A DNA stretch of 64,000 nucleotides from Patescibacteria group bacterium (GCA_026004455.1 BPJE01000003.1:1-64000); one strand, 5' to 3'. Positions 1 through 8,674 are shown, counted from the first letter of the stretch. The notes: generated from the sequence alone by a model not told the origin. Translations and numbers: made by a program.

Positions 1-1
1 C

Positions 2-577
2 AAAATGCTTGGGCCAACTGGTGTTGGAGTTCTTTGGGGAAGATATCATCTTCTTGAGGCAATGTATCCTTTTAATTTTGGCGGTGAGATGATTAGCGAG
101 GTTTATATTGATAAAACAACTTTTAAATCTCCACCTCATAAATTTGAAGCAGGTACACCAGCAATTGCTGAAGTGATTGGGCTTGGTGCAGCAGTTGATT
201 ATTTAAATTCAGTTGGACTAGCTAAAATTGAAGATCATGAGAAAAAACTGGTTAATTATGCTTATAAAAGATTAAAAGAAGAGTTTGCTCACAATATAAA
301 GATTGTTGGTGAGGGAAATATTAAAGACCGAGCTGGAATTTTAGCATTTAATTTTTTTGATATTCATCCTCATGATGTTGCCTCGATTTTATCAGAAAAA
401 GATATTTGTATTCGCTCAGGTCATCATTGCGCTCAACCGCTTCATCATTTTTATAGACTATCTGCTTCTTGTCGAGCTAGTTTTTATATTTATAATAATG
501 AAGAAGATGTAGAGAAATTGATTGAGGGATTGAAGAGAGTAAAAATAATAATGAAAAAAAGAGAAGTAATTAAGTAA
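2..577 (+). CDS. sufS: Cysteine desulfurase SufS, C-terminal part (5' end outside window)
   Basis: This is the last 192 codons of a PLP-dependent cysteine desulfurase, which takes sulfur from cysteine for Fe-S cluster assembly. The reading frame is open to the window edge and begins KMLGPTGVGVLWG, the stretch just after the PLP lysine in SufS proteins, so the large PLP domain lies mostly upstream. The active-site cysteine loop is visible as RSGHHCAQPL around position 415-445, followed by the small-domain helix. sufU follows 215 bp downstream, which fits the SufS-SufU pairing of Gram-positive-type Suf systems. The C-terminus ends in Lys-rich residues next to a repeat tract. The family is clear; SufS rather than IscS/NifS is inferred from the RSGHHCAQP loop. 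Confidence 0.93.
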   Translation, partial: KMLGPTGVGVLWGRYHLLEAMYPFNFGGEMISEVYIDKTTFKSPPHKFEAGTPAIAEVIGLGAAVDYLNSVGLAKIEDHEKKLVNYAYKRLKEEFAHNIKIVGEGNIKDRAGILAFNFFDIHPHDVASILSEKDICIRSGHHCAQPLHHFYRLSASCRASFYIYNNEEDVEKLIEGLKRVKIIMKKREVIK

Positions 578-744
578 TTGAGTAATTAAGAAATTAAGAG
601 AAATAATTTTTCATTTTGAATTTTTCATTTTTCAATGAAAACTAAAAACTGAAAACTTATTGAAAACTAAAAACTGAAAAATAAAAAATTATTTTAGGTT
701 AATTTAAAAATTGATCATTTTTGTTTATTTTTATATTATTTTGA
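578..744. repeat. AT-rich degenerate repeat tract (TGAAAA/TTTTCA units)
   Basis: This intergenic stretch is made of imperfect short units such as aaaactgaaaa and ttttcattttgaa, in both orientations. Close relatives occur at 27520-27660 and 32577-32740. I see no gene in it. Confidence 0.6.
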
Positions 745-775
745 CAATCCACAGGCGACCGCGTAGGTCGGATTG
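745..775 (+). repeat. REP-like hairpin, family E copy 1
   Basis: A 31-bp GC-richer element with outer arms AATCC/GGATT and inner arms CGACC/GGTCG. It stands out from the surrounding AT-rich DNA. A second copy lies in inverted orientation at 62217-62247; the two differ at only a few central bases. Confidence 0.7.
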
Positions 776-792
776 GGAAATTTTTATAACAT

Positions 793-1152
793 ATGAGCAA
801 TCTTTATTCAGAGATAATTTTAGACCATTATCAGAATCCAAGAAATTTTGGAAAACTTGATGATTTTGATAAAAAAGTTGAAGTGGCTAATAGTTTGTGT
901 GGTGATAGACTAACTTTGTATTTAAAATTTGAAAATGAAAAAGTAAAAGATGTCAGATTTGAGGGAATTGGTTGTGCTATATCAAAAGCATCATCTTCAA
1001 TGTTAACCGAGGCAATTAAAGGCAAAACAAAAAATGAATTGAAAAAAATTGATAAAAATTTTATTATTAAAATGCTTGGAGTTGAGTTAGGAGTAAATAG
1101 AATCAAATGCGCTTTATTATCACTTGAAGCTTTAAAAAAAGCAATTATTTAA
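793..1152 (+). CDS. sufU: Fe-S cluster assembly protein SufU (NifU/IscU family)
   Basis: A 119-residue IscU-fold protein that accepts sulfur from SufS during Fe-S assembly in the cytosol. The N-terminal signature YSEIILDHYQNPRNFG is typical. The expected ligands are present: Cys36 and Asp38 in the LCGD motif, Cys61 in GCAIS, and Cys106 in IKCA, matching the Cys-Asp-Cys-Cys zinc site of SufU. It is shorter than Bacillus SufU (about 145 residues), with most of the loss between the second and third cysteines. It directly follows sufS and precedes a ferredoxin. Whether it acts as a zinc-dependent sulfurtransferase or as a scaffold cannot be told from sequence. Confidence 0.93.
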   Translation: MSNLYSEIILDHYQNPRNFGKLDDFDKKVEVANSLCGDRLTLYLKFENEKVKDVRFEGIGCAISKASSSMLTEAIKGKTKNELKKIDKNFIIKMLGVELGVNRIKCALLSLEALKKAII

Positions 1153-1179
1153 ATTATTATAAATTTATTTTTTTTAAAT

Positions 1180-1461
1180 ATGGATGATCAATATCAACTA
1201 AAAGATGAAAAAAATCCATCCGGTCCAGTAATAGTTAAAGGTAAATATAAAGTTTGGGTTGATAGAAATATCTGTATTGGTGCTGCTACTTGTGTGGCAG
1301 TTTCGCCAAAAAGTTTTCAGATGGACAATGAAGCAAAAGCAGTAATTGTCAGGACAATTGATGAGGAGGAGCTAGATAATATTATTGAAGCTGCTAAAGC
1401 TTGTCCAGTGGCAGCGATTTTTATTGAAGATGAAAATGGAAATAGAGTGTTTCCTAAATAA
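1180..1461 (+). CDS. Single-cluster ferredoxin, CxxAxxC type
   Basis: A 93-residue ferredoxin, probably the electron acceptor of the oxidoreductase encoded just downstream. The cluster-binding loop reads C32-I-G-A35-A-T-C38, with the remaining ligand Cys75 in ACPVAAI. The position that is normally the second cysteine is alanine, as in [3Fe-4S] ferredoxins of actinobacteria. The protein therefore probably binds [3Fe-4S], or a [4Fe-4S] with a non-protein ligand. It starts 27 bp after sufU and is followed by a 34-bp palindrome that can act as terminator. The fold is clear; the cluster type and partner are inferred. Confidence 0.88.
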   Translation: MDDQYQLKDEKNPSGPVIVKGKYKVWVDRNICIGAATCVAVSPKSFQMDNEAKAVIVRTIDEEELDNIIEAAKACPVAAIFIEDENGNRVFPK

Positions 1462-1470
1462 AAAAATAAT

Positions 1471-1504
1471 AAGGACAGAACCTTTTTAAAAAGGTTCTGT
1501 CCTT
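1471..1504. terminator. 34-bp perfect palindrome, family A copy 1 (probable terminator)
   Basis: Both 17-bp arms match exactly, from AAGGACAGAACC to GGTTCTGTCCTT, with A and T runs at the centre. It lies between the ferredoxin and the oxidoreductase. The same palindrome recurs at 55325-55358 and 62305-62341, with diverged copies at 7541-7583 and 23813-23855, so it is a dispersed element that may double as a bidirectional terminator. Confidence 0.7.
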
Positions 1505-1531
1505 AATCTAAATTAATTTAATTTTTAATAT

Positions 1532-3283
1532 ATGAAATTTACTTGGAAGATTGGTGGAGAAGCAGGATTTGGAATAATGACAACCGGTCTTCTTTTTTCA
1601 AAAATTGCTTCAAGGTTGGGTTATGAGATTTTTGATTATATTGAGTATCCATCACTTGTTCGTGGTGGTCATAATGCTTATGAGGTTTGTGTCTCAGATG
1701 AAAAAGTGACTGCATTGGAAAAAAATATTGATATTTTGGTTTGTCTAAATAAAGAAACTTTTGAAAAACACAAAAAAAGACTTCACAAAAATAGTTTAAT
1801 CATCTATGATAATCAAGAATTTGATTTTGAAGATGATTATGTAAAAATTAATGTGCCTTTTAAAAATATTCTTAAAGAGTTAAATGGCGAGCAAATAATG
1901 AAAAATACGATTTCACTTGGAGCTAGTTTGGCAATTTTAGGTGGAGAGATCAAAGTTTTAAATGACTTAATATATGAACAGTTTATAAAAAAAGGAAAAG
2001 AGATCATTGAGTTTAATCAAAAATTTGCCAAACAAGGATATGATTTTGTAAAAAATAATTATTCAAAACATATTAAAATTTTTTTGGTTGAAAAACAAGA
2101 AAAACAGGAAAAATTAGTCTTAACAGGTAATGATAGTTTTTCTTTAGGAGCAGTGGCAGCTGATTGTCGATTCTATGCGTCTTATCCGATGACACCTTCA
2201 TCATCAGTTTTGACAAATTTAGCTTCTTGGCAAGATAAAACTGGTATGATTGTTCGTCATGCTGAAGATGAGATATCAGTTATTAATACTGCACTGGGTG
2301 CATCTTTTGCTGGATTAAGAGTAGCAGTTGGGACATCTGGTGGTGGTTTTGCTTTGATGGTTGAAAGTTTATCTTTTGCTGGAGTAGCTGAGATACCAAT
2401 AGTGGTCTTTTTAGCTTCACGTCCTGGTCCAGCTACTGGTATGCCAACTTGGACAGAACAAGGAGATTTACTTTTTGCTACTTTTGCTGGACATGGTGAG
2501 TTTCCAAAAATTGTTTTCGCTCCTGGTGATCAAGAGGAGATGCTTGAGTTGACACTTAAGGCTTTTAATTTAGCAGATATTTATCAGACTCCAGTAATTG
2601 TTATCTCTGATATGTATTTGTCAGAAGGGCATAGAACTATTGGTAAAGATTGGTTTGAGAAAGTGGTTGGGGAATATAAAATAAATAGGGGAAAAATAAT
2701 AGATAATTCAAAAGTCAATCCGCCAAACGGCGGACAAAAGTCAAAATTAGAAAATTTTTTAAGATACAAAATCACTGAGGATGGGATTTCTGAAAAGATT
2801 TTACCAGGAACACCGGGATATTTTTATCAAGAAAATTCATATGAGCATTTAGAAGATGGTCATACGACTGAAGAGGCTGAGCCTAGAAAAAATCAAGTAG
2901 ATAAAAGAAATCGAAAATGGCAGACTTATTTAGATCAAGATTTTCAAATGCCAATATTTTATGGAGAGGAAGCTGAGATGGTTTTTGTTTCTTGGGGATC
3001 AATAAAAGGAATAATTTTGGAAGCACAAAAACAATTAGCTCAAAAAGGCATCAAAACTGGTTTTTATCATTTTAATCATATTTATCCAATTGATAATGAA
3101 AAAGTTAAAAAACTATTTGAAAAAGATAAAAGATATATTTTAGTGGAAAATAATTCTTGGGGGCAATTTGGAAAATTATTAACAATGGAGACAGGAATTG
3201 AGATTAAAGAAAAAATTTTACGTTATGATGGAAGACCAATTGAGGTTGAACAGATAATTAGATTAATAATTAAAAATTTTTAA
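1532..3283 (+). CDS. 2-oxoacid:ferredoxin oxidoreductase, fused gamma-alpha subunit
   Basis: The 583-residue large subunit of a cytosolic 2-oxoacid:ferredoxin oxidoreductase, which with the beta subunit downstream oxidatively decarboxylates a 2-oxoacid to acyl-CoA and reduces ferredoxin. Residues 1 to about 185 form the gamma domain (GGEAGFGIMTTG near the start, then YPSLVRGGHNAY). The alpha pyrimidine-binding domain follows, with YPMTPSS and GTSGGGFALM. This gamma-alpha order is that of KorA-type two-subunit enzymes; the true substrate (2-oxoglutarate, pyruvate or other) cannot be assigned. Around residue 396 an in-frame insert encodes NPPNGG; it comes from a 16-bp palindrome (2719-2734) flanked by AAAAGTC repeats, probably a tolerated insertion in a linker. 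Confidence 0.92.
   Translation: MKFTWKIGGEAGFGIMTTGLLFSKIASRLGYEIFDYIEYPSLVRGGHNAYEVCVSDEKVTALEKNIDILVCLNKETFEKHKKRLHKNSLIIYDNQEFDFEDDYVKINVPFKNILKELNGEQIMKNTISLGASLAILGGEIKVLNDLIYEQFIKKGKEIIEFNQKFAKQGYDFVKNNYSKHIKIFLVEKQEKQEKLVLTGNDSFSLGAVAADCRFYASYPMTPSSSVLTNLASWQDKTGMIVRHAEDEISVINTALGASFAGLRVAVGTSGGGFALMVESLSFAGVAEIPIVVFLASRPGPATGMPTWTEQGDLLFATFAGHGEFPKIVFAPGDQEEMLELTLKAFNLADIYQTPVIVISDMYLSEGHRTIGKDWFEKVVGEYKINRGKIIDNSKVNPPNGGQKSKLENFLRYKITEDGISEKILPGTPGYFYQENSYEHLEDGHTTEEAEPRKNQVDKRNRKWQTYLDQDFQMPIFYGEEAEMVFVSWGSIKGIILEAQKQLAQKGIKTGFYHFNHIYPIDNEKVKKLFEKDKRYILVENNSWGQFGKLLTMETGIEIKEKILRYDGRPIEVEQIIRLIIKNF
2719..2734. repeat. Palindrome TCCGCC...GGCGGA inside a CDS, family C copy 1
   Basis: A 16-bp palindrome with flanking CAAAAGTC units lies in frame in the oxidoreductase gene and encodes NPPNGG. 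Other copies are at 7275-7290 (inside the FemAB gene), 27587-27602 and 37113-37128 (both intergenic). Confidence 0.8.
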
Positions 3284-3286
3284 ATC

Positions 3287-4141
3287 ATGTCAACAATTCA
3301 AGATTTTACTGGATATCAACCAACTTGGTGTCCGGGATGTGGGGATTGGGGAATAGGAATGGCGATAAAAAAAGCCTTAGTTGATCTTGGATATTCACCA
3401 TCAGATGTAGCGATTGTCTTTGGAATTGGTTGCTCTGGAAATATGAATGATTTTGTTAATGCTTATGCTTTACATAGTCTTCATGGTCGGGCTCTTCCTA
3501 ATGCGATTGGTATCAAACTGGCTAATCATAAATTACCAGTGATCGCTGTTGTTGGTGATGGTGATTGTTATGGAGAAGGTGGCAATCATTTGATTCATGC
3601 TGCTCGTGGCAATCATGACATTACAGTGATTGTTCATGATAATCGGGTTTATGGGTTAACTACTGGTCAATCTGCGCCAACTTCACCAAAAGGATTTAAA
3701 TCAAAATCAACGCCTTTAGGACTCATTGAAGCTCCCATTAATCCTTTAGCTTTGGCTTTAACTCAAGGAGCTAGTTTTATTGCTCAAACTTTTGCTGGTG
3801 ATCTAAATCATATGATTTCAATGATAAAACTAGCACTTAATCATAAAGGATTTTCTTTGGTTAATATATTGCAACCATGTGTTACTTTTAATAAAGTTAA
3901 TACTTATCAGTATTATTTAAAACGAGTTTATAAACTTGATGACAATTATGATAAAACTGATTTTAAATTAGCACTAGAAAAAACATTAGAGTTAAATGAG
4001 GAAAAATTTCCTTTAGGAGTGATTTATCAAATAGAGAAAAAATCCTATCATGAACAGTTACCGCAACTATCTGATGATTTAACATTGATATCTAAAAAAA
4101 GATTTGAGAAAATTAATGATTTGATAAAAAATTTTCAATAA
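3287..4141 (+). CDS. 2-oxoacid:ferredoxin oxidoreductase, beta (TPP-binding) subunit
   Basis: The 284-residue partner of the upstream gamma-alpha subunit, separated from it by only 3 bp. It begins with the TWCPGCGDWG motif, where Cys15 and Cys18 are two of the cluster ligands, and a further Cys49 lies in GIGCSG. The thiamine-pyrophosphate and magnesium site is the GDGDCYGEGGNH stretch at about 90-101. It ends with no extra domain. The pair gives the cell a ferredoxin-linked 2-oxoacid metabolism, and the small ferredoxin upstream is the likely electron acceptor. The class is certain; the substrate is not. Confidence 0.93.
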   Translation: MSTIQDFTGYQPTWCPGCGDWGIGMAIKKALVDLGYSPSDVAIVFGIGCSGNMNDFVNAYALHSLHGRALPNAIGIKLANHKLPVIAVVGDGDCYGEGGNHLIHAARGNHDITVIVHDNRVYGLTTGQSAPTSPKGFKSKSTPLGLIEAPINPLALALTQGASFIAQTFAGDLNHMISMIKLALNHKGFSLVNILQPCVTFNKVNTYQYYLKRVYKLDDNYDKTDFKLALEKTLELNEEKFPLGVIYQIEKKSYHEQLPQLSDDLTLISKKRFEKINDLIKNFQ

Positions 4142-4174
4142 TACTGATTATAAAAGTTGAACATATTTGATATT

Positions 4175-4220
4175 TTAGATTGATAAGATAATCTAAATAA
4201 ACTATAGGATTATCCTATAG
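4175..4220 (+). promoter_or_regulatory. Two palindromes upstream of the lon promoter (possible operator)
   Basis: Positions 4202-4220 hold a near-perfect 19-bp palindrome (CTATAGGA, central T, TATCCTATAG), ending 9 bp before the -35 box. A second, looser inverted repeat with TTAGATT and AATCTAA arms precedes it. The position suits a transcription-factor site; which factor is unknown. The second repeat might alternatively be a weak terminator of the oxidoreductase operon. Confidence 0.45.
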
Positions 4221-4229
4221 AAAATTGAT

Positions 4230-4258
4230 TTGACAATTAGCAATTAATATGTTATACT
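4230..4258 (+). promoter_or_regulatory. lon promoter, consensus -35/-10
   Basis: TTGACA at 4230-4235 and TATACT at 4253-4258 are separated by exactly 17 bp. The predicted start of transcription is about 4265, only a few bases before the ATG at 4269, so the mRNA is probably leaderless. Confidence 0.8.
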
Positions 4259-4268
4259 GCTAAATAAT

Positions 4269-6614
4269 ATGGCTTTTTTACTTGGAGCATCAGAACAATC
4301 TATTTATCCAGTTGCCGCTGTGCGTGATGGAATTGTTTTTCCAGGCACCGAAAATGTATTGATTTTTGGTCGTTTAAAAAGTACTAATGCGATAAATCAA
4401 GCATTAAAAAAAGATAAAAAAGTAGTGTTACTGCTTCAAAAAAAACCAGACCAAGAAGATCCTAAAAAAGAAGATCTTTATACAGTTGGTGTTTTAGCTT
4501 CAATAGAAAAAACTGCGACTGGTGAAAAAGGAGAGATTAATGCCTTGATTAAAGGTTTGGAAAAAGTTAAATTAATTGAGTTTACTAAGGATAAAGATTA
4601 TTTTGAAGGAAAATTTGAAGTAGTAAAAGATATAGTGAAAATTGATGAAGAAACTGAGGCAATGGTAAAGTATTTATCTACTAAGATAAAAGAGGCAATT
4701 AATATGGGTAAAGCAGTTGATTTTGTTTTTTTAATGAATATTTTAAATGTTAGTAATCCGCAAAATTTTGCCAATCAAATGGCAGTAGTTTTGGATATTA
4801 AGCCAGAAGAACGACAAAAATTACTTGAGGAAAATGATTTAAAAAATAGACTTAAAAAAGAAGTTGAGTATATTAATAGAGAGTTAAAAATTCTTGAGAT
4901 CGAACATAAGATTGCTTCAAAAACTCAAAAGAAGTTTGAACAAGGAATAAAAGAAAATATTTTAAGAGAAAAGATGAGGACAATTGAAGAGGAATTAGGT
5001 GAACGAGATGATCAAAAAGAAATTAGAGAATATGAAGAAAAAATCAAAAAAGCAAAAATGCCAAAAGAGGTTGAGGAAAAAGCTTTAAAAGAACTTAAAA
5101 GATTAAAACAAATGTCGCAATTTAATCCGGAAACTTCATATATCAGAACATATTTAGATTGGTTAGTTGAACTTCCTTGGTCAGTAGCCTCACCAAATAA
5201 TATTGATATTAAACAAGCAGAAAAAATTTTAAACGAAGAGCATTATGGTTTGAAAAAGATTAAAGAAAGAATTTTGGAATACCTGGCAGTTTTGGAGCTT
5301 CGCAAAATGAAGAAAAATGAAAAAAACAAACAACCAACAATTATTTGTTTTGTTGGTCCTCCTGGTGTTGGAAAAACATCTTTGGGTAAATCAATTGCAA
5401 AAGCTTTAGGAAGAAAATTTGTCAAAATGTCTTTGGGTGGGATAAGAGATGAGGCGGAAATAAGAGGCCATCGACGAACATACGTTGGCGCTTTACCTGG
5501 TAGGATAATTCAGGGGATAAAGCAAGCTGGTACAAAAAATCCAGTTTTTATGCTTGATGAGATTGATAAAGTTGGTCGTGATTATAGGGGCGATCCTTCA
5601 GCGGCTTTGCTTGAAGCTTTGGATCCAGAACAGAATCAAGATTTTTCTGATCATTATTTAGAAGTACCTTTTGATTTATCTAATGTGTTTTTTATTACAA
5701 CCGCAAATATTCTAGATACAATTCCACCAGCATTACTTGATCGACTTGAGGTGATTCATTTTCCAGGATATACAGAAGATGAAAAATTTCATATTGCTAA
5801 AGATCATTTATTAAAAAAACAAATGGAAATTCATAGTTTGTCCTCAAAAGAGATAACAATTACTGATGCAGCAATAAGAATGTTAATTAGAAGATATACT
5901 CGAGAAGCAGGGGTAAGAGAATTAGACCGTCAGATTGGAACAATTATGAGAAAAGTTGCTCGTAATATTGTTGAGAAAAAATATCAGAGAAAAACAGTCG
6001 GTGTTAGTGATTTACCAAAATTTTTAGGACCTTATAAATACTCATCACAAATGATTGAGGAAAAAGATACAATCGGTATTTCCACTGGTTTGGCTTGGAC
6101 ACAAGCAGGAGGTGATATCTTGTTTATTGAAGTAGCAGTAATGCCAGGAAAAGGAAATTTGACTTTAACTGGGCATTTAGGTGATGTTATGAAGGAATCT
6201 TGTCAAGCAGCTTTATCTTATGTAAGGGCTAGATATGATAAGTTTGGTTTAAATAAAGATTTTTATCACAAAGTTGATATTCATGTTCATGTACCAGAAG
6301 GAGCAGTACCAAAAGATGGACCATCAGCGGGTTTAGCAATTGCTACAGCAATGATTTCAGCACTGACAAAAAGACCAACTTACAGAACTGTGGCAATGAC
6401 AGGCGAGATCACTTTAAGAGGTCGAGCGCTTGAGATTGGTGGTGTCAAAGAAAAAGTAATCGCTGCTCATCGAGCGGGTATAAAAACTGTGATTATGCCA
6501 AAAGATAATAAAAAAGATTTGGAAGATATTCCAGATTATGTCTTAAAAGATCTGAAATTTGTTTTTGTTAGACATATAGATGAGGTGGTTAAAGTAGCCA
6601 TAAAAGAGAAATAA
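4269..6614 (+). CDS. lon: ATP-dependent protease Lon
   Basis: A 781-residue LonA protease that degrades misfolded and regulatory proteins in the cytosol. The order is an N-terminal substrate-binding domain (1 to about 205), a coiled coil, the AAA+ domain with Walker A GPPGVGKTS at about 363 and sensor/lid, then the serine peptidase domain. The catalytic dyad is Ser686 in PKDGPSAG and Lys729 in GGVKEKVIAAHRAG, the usual 43-residue spacing. It has its own consensus promoter directly upstream with a palindromic operator candidate. Its last 72 bp overlap the end of the convergent FemAB gene. Confidence 0.97.
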   Translation: MAFLLGASEQSIYPVAAVRDGIVFPGTENVLIFGRLKSTNAINQALKKDKKVVLLLQKKPDQEDPKKEDLYTVGVLASIEKTATGEKGEINALIKGLEKVKLIEFTKDKDYFEGKFEVVKDIVKIDEETEAMVKYLSTKIKEAINMGKAVDFVFLMNILNVSNPQNFANQMAVVLDIKPEERQKLLEENDLKNRLKKEVEYINRELKILEIEHKIASKTQKKFEQGIKENILREKMRTIEEELGERDDQKEIREYEEKIKKAKMPKEVEEKALKELKRLKQMSQFNPETSYIRTYLDWLVELPWSVASPNNIDIKQAEKILNEEHYGLKKIKERILEYLAVLELRKMKKNEKNKQPTIICFVGPPGVGKTSLGKSIAKALGRKFVKMSLGGIRDEAEIRGHRRTYVGALPGRIIQGIKQAGTKNPVFMLDEIDKVGRDYRGDPSAALLEALDPEQNQDFSDHYLEVPFDLSNVFFITTANILDTIPPALLDRLEVIHFPGYTEDEKFHIAKDHLLKKQMEIHSLSSKEITITDAAIRMLIRRYTREAGVRELDRQIGTIMRKVARNIVEKKYQRKTVGVSDLPKFLGPYKYSSQMIEEKDTIGISTGLAWTQAGGDILFIEVAVMPGKGNLTLTGHLGDVMKESCQAALSYVRARYDKFGLNKDFYHKVDIHVHVPEGAVPKDGPSAGLAIATAMISALTKRPTYRTVAMTGEITLRGRALEIGGVKEKVIAAHRAGIKTVIMPKDNKKDLEDIPDYVLKDLKFVFVRHIDEVVKVAIKEK

Positions 6615-7535
6615 TTTTAAATAAATCTGTCTTAAAAAATATAAAATATTGTAGATTTGATATACAAAGGGATTGATAACAAGATCAAAACTACCAACAA
6701 ACTCGACAAATTTTGTTCCATAACCGCTTTTAAAACGAGTAAAACCTGCCCAAGGATGATTTTTATTATAATCAGGAGGTAATGATCCCCACATATCAAA
6801 TTTTTTCGCTCCATTTTTTTTAGCAAATTTTATTGCTTCCCACATCAGTAAATTTGCTCCCATTAAATTGCGATATTTATTAGATGAACCGCCATATACA
6901 TAATAACCAACTTTATCATAAATCCATATTTGATAAGCAGCTAGAGGTTCATCATTATAAAAAGCAATTAGAATATGAGCAATTTTATCTTTTAGATTAT
7001 TCCAAACAATTTTGTGATAATTGTAATTATGACCTAAATAATGTTGTCTTTTGCAAGTATCAAAATAAAGTTTGGAAAAAATTTCAAAACCTTTATCATT
7101 TGAGATTTCTTTAACAACGACACCTTTTTTTTGCGCTAAACGAATATTGTAACGGGTTTTATGATGCATATTTTTTAAAAGTTCTTCTTCAGATTTTGTT
7201 AGCTCCAAAATTTGCGTCCAATTAGGAAATAAAGGATGAGGAGAGTTGATAATTTTAAAAATTTTTGATTTTTGTCCGCCATCTGGCGGATTGATTTTTG
7301 ATTTTTCTTCATATGGCTCAATTTTTATAAAAATTAAATTGTTTTCTTTACCAAATTGATAAAGTTTTTTCAAAGTTTTTTCATTAGGCATAGTTGAGCG
7401 AGGAAGATAGCCGATTTTGTATTTTGTGTAAGGGATTTTGTGAATTGTTAATAAAAAATCATCTATTTTTTTTGTTTCAATACCCATTTGTTCGCGAGCA
7501 TTTTTCCAAAAAGATGTTTGTAGGGGATGAGTCAT
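6543..7535 (-). CDS. FemAB-family peptidoglycan bridge aminoacyltransferase
   Basis: A 330-residue FemX/FemAB protein. This GNAT-fold family transfers amino acids from aminoacyl-tRNA to the lipid II peptide, building interpeptide bridges. The start MTHPLQTSFWKN matches the family's HPLQS.W opening; the C-terminal GNAT half holds YYVYGGSSNKYRNLMGANLLMWEAI and FDMWGSLPPD. An in-frame palindrome (family C) at residues 82-87 encodes NPPDGG in a linker. The gene converges on lon and overlaps it by 72 bp. It opens the minus-strand surface-glycan block. Which amino acid is added is unknown; some members instead modify proteins. Confidence 0.85.
   Translation of the reverse strand: MTHPLQTSFWKNAREQMGIETKKIDDFLLTIHKIPYTKYKIGYLPRSTMPNEKTLKKLYQFGKENNLIFIKIEPYEEKSKINPPDGGQKSKIFKIINSPHPLFPNWTQILELTKSEEELLKNMHHKTRYNIRLAQKKGVVVKEISNDKGFEIFSKLYFDTCKRQHYLGHNYNYHKIVWNNLKDKIAHILIAFYNDEPLAAYQIWIYDKVGYYVYGGSSNKYRNLMGANLLMWEAIKFAKKNGAKKFDMWGSLPPDYNKNHPWAGFTRFKSGYGTKFVEFVGSFDLVINPFVYQIYNILYFLRQIYLKLFLFYGYFNHLIYMSNKNKFQIF
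7275..7290. repeat. Palindrome TCCGCC...GGCGGA inside a CDS, family C copy 2
   Basis: A 16-bp palindrome in frame in the FemAB gene, giving NPPDGG. On the gene strand the bases after it repeat the ACAAAAATCAAAAAT pattern seen next to the other copies. Confidence 0.8.
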
Positions 7536-7540
7536 TTTTA

Positions 7541-7583
7541 GGGACGGTCCTTTTAGGTTCTGTCCTTATCAAGGATAGAACCT
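7541..7583. repeat. Family A palindromic element, diverged copy 2
   Basis: 43 bp almost identical to 23813-23855. It contains an AGGTTCTGTCCTT / AAGGATAGAACCT hairpin (7555-7583) preceded by GGGACGGTCC. It overlaps the 3' end of the glycosyltransferase gene and supplies its last residues. Confidence 0.75.
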
Positions 7584-8659
7584 TTTATTACTTCTAATGT
7601 TTCGTCAGCGCATTTTTTCCAAGAGAATTGCTTTATTCGCTGATAACCTTTTTTTATTAGATCTTTTGCTAATTTTTTATCTTCTTTAAGAAGTTTTAAT
7701 TTTTCCACTAAATCAAAAACATTTTCTGGATCAAAATACAAGCAAGCATCACCACCAACTTCAGGCAATGATGAGGCAAAAGAAGCAATTACTGGACAAC
7801 TATAACTCATTGCCTCAAGAATAGGGATGCCAAAACCTTCATAAAATGAAGGTAAAACAAAACAAAAAGCATTTTTGTATAAAAAAATTAATTGAATATC
7901 AGTAACATAATCAGTAAAATAAATATCATTTTCCAAACCTAGATCTTTTACTAATTCAAATATTTTTTCATATAACCAACCTTTTTTTCCAGCAATAGTT
8001 AATTTAAATTCAGGATAAAAATGTTTAAATTTTTCAAAAGCTTTTATTAAAGTTTCGATATTTTTTCGTGGTTGAAGAGTGCCAACATAAAGAATATAAG
8101 GATTTTTAATCTTTTTATTTTTTACATCTTTTATTTGGTATTTAATATTTTTTTCAAAACCATTGTATATAACAGTAATTTTTTCTTCAGGAATTGAGTA
8201 ATTTTTTATAATATCTTTTTTTGTTGTTTTTGAAACAGCAATAATTTTTTTGGCTTTTTTTAAAGAATATTCAGTCCAGTTTTTTAACTGATACAAATCT
8301 TTTTTTAAAAAGTCTTGGGGATAATAAAGATAGGATAAATCATGAATAGTAACAACTGAAGGAATATTTAAAAATCTTGGGATATAATGGGCCGGTGAGA
8401 ACAAAACATCAATCTCTTTGTGCTTGCGAAGATATAAAGGTAAAAATATTTGTGACCAAAGAAAACTTCCTTTGACAATCTTATATTGAAAATATTTTGA
8501 TGGTTCAGGTAAATTATTAGCAGGTTTTTTTAAATACACAAAAAATCTAGTGTTTTTATCAGCTTTTTTTTTAAAATAATACAAAAGATTTAAGGTATAA
8601 GTCGAAACACCAACTTTTTTTTCAACATTAGCTTCATTGCCATCTATTCCAATAATCAT
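7553..8659 (-). CDS. Glycosyltransferase family 4 (GT-B)
   Basis: A 368-residue GT-B glycosyltransferase, probably using a nucleotide-sugar or lipid-sugar to extend a cell-surface polysaccharide. The N-terminal Rossmann domain begins MIIGIDGNEANVEKKVGVSTYT. The C-terminal domain carries the GT4 signatures ILYVGTLQPRKNIETLI and the donor-binding EGFGIPILEAMSYSCPVIAS with the EX7E glutamates. The final residues GSILDKDRT are encoded by the family A palindrome, so the natural C-terminus was probably altered by its insertion. It lies in a minus-strand run of glycan genes. Sugar specificity is unknown. Confidence 0.9.
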   Translation of the reverse strand: MIIGIDGNEANVEKKVGVSTYTLNLLYYFKKKADKNTRFFVYLKKPANNLPEPSKYFQYKIVKGSFLWSQIFLPLYLRKHKEIDVLFSPAHYIPRFLNIPSVVTIHDLSYLYYPQDFLKKDLYQLKNWTEYSLKKAKKIIAVSKTTKKDIIKNYSIPEEKITVIYNGFEKNIKYQIKDVKNKKIKNPYILYVGTLQPRKNIETLIKAFEKFKHFYPEFKLTIAGKKGWLYEKIFELVKDLGLENDIYFTDYVTDIQLIFLYKNAFCFVLPSFYEGFGIPILEAMSYSCPVIASFASSLPEVGGDACLYFDPENVFDLVEKLKLLKEDKKLAKDLIKKGYQRIKQFSWKKCADETLEVIKGSILDKDRT

Positions 8660-8674
8660 ATCGTAAATATTATA

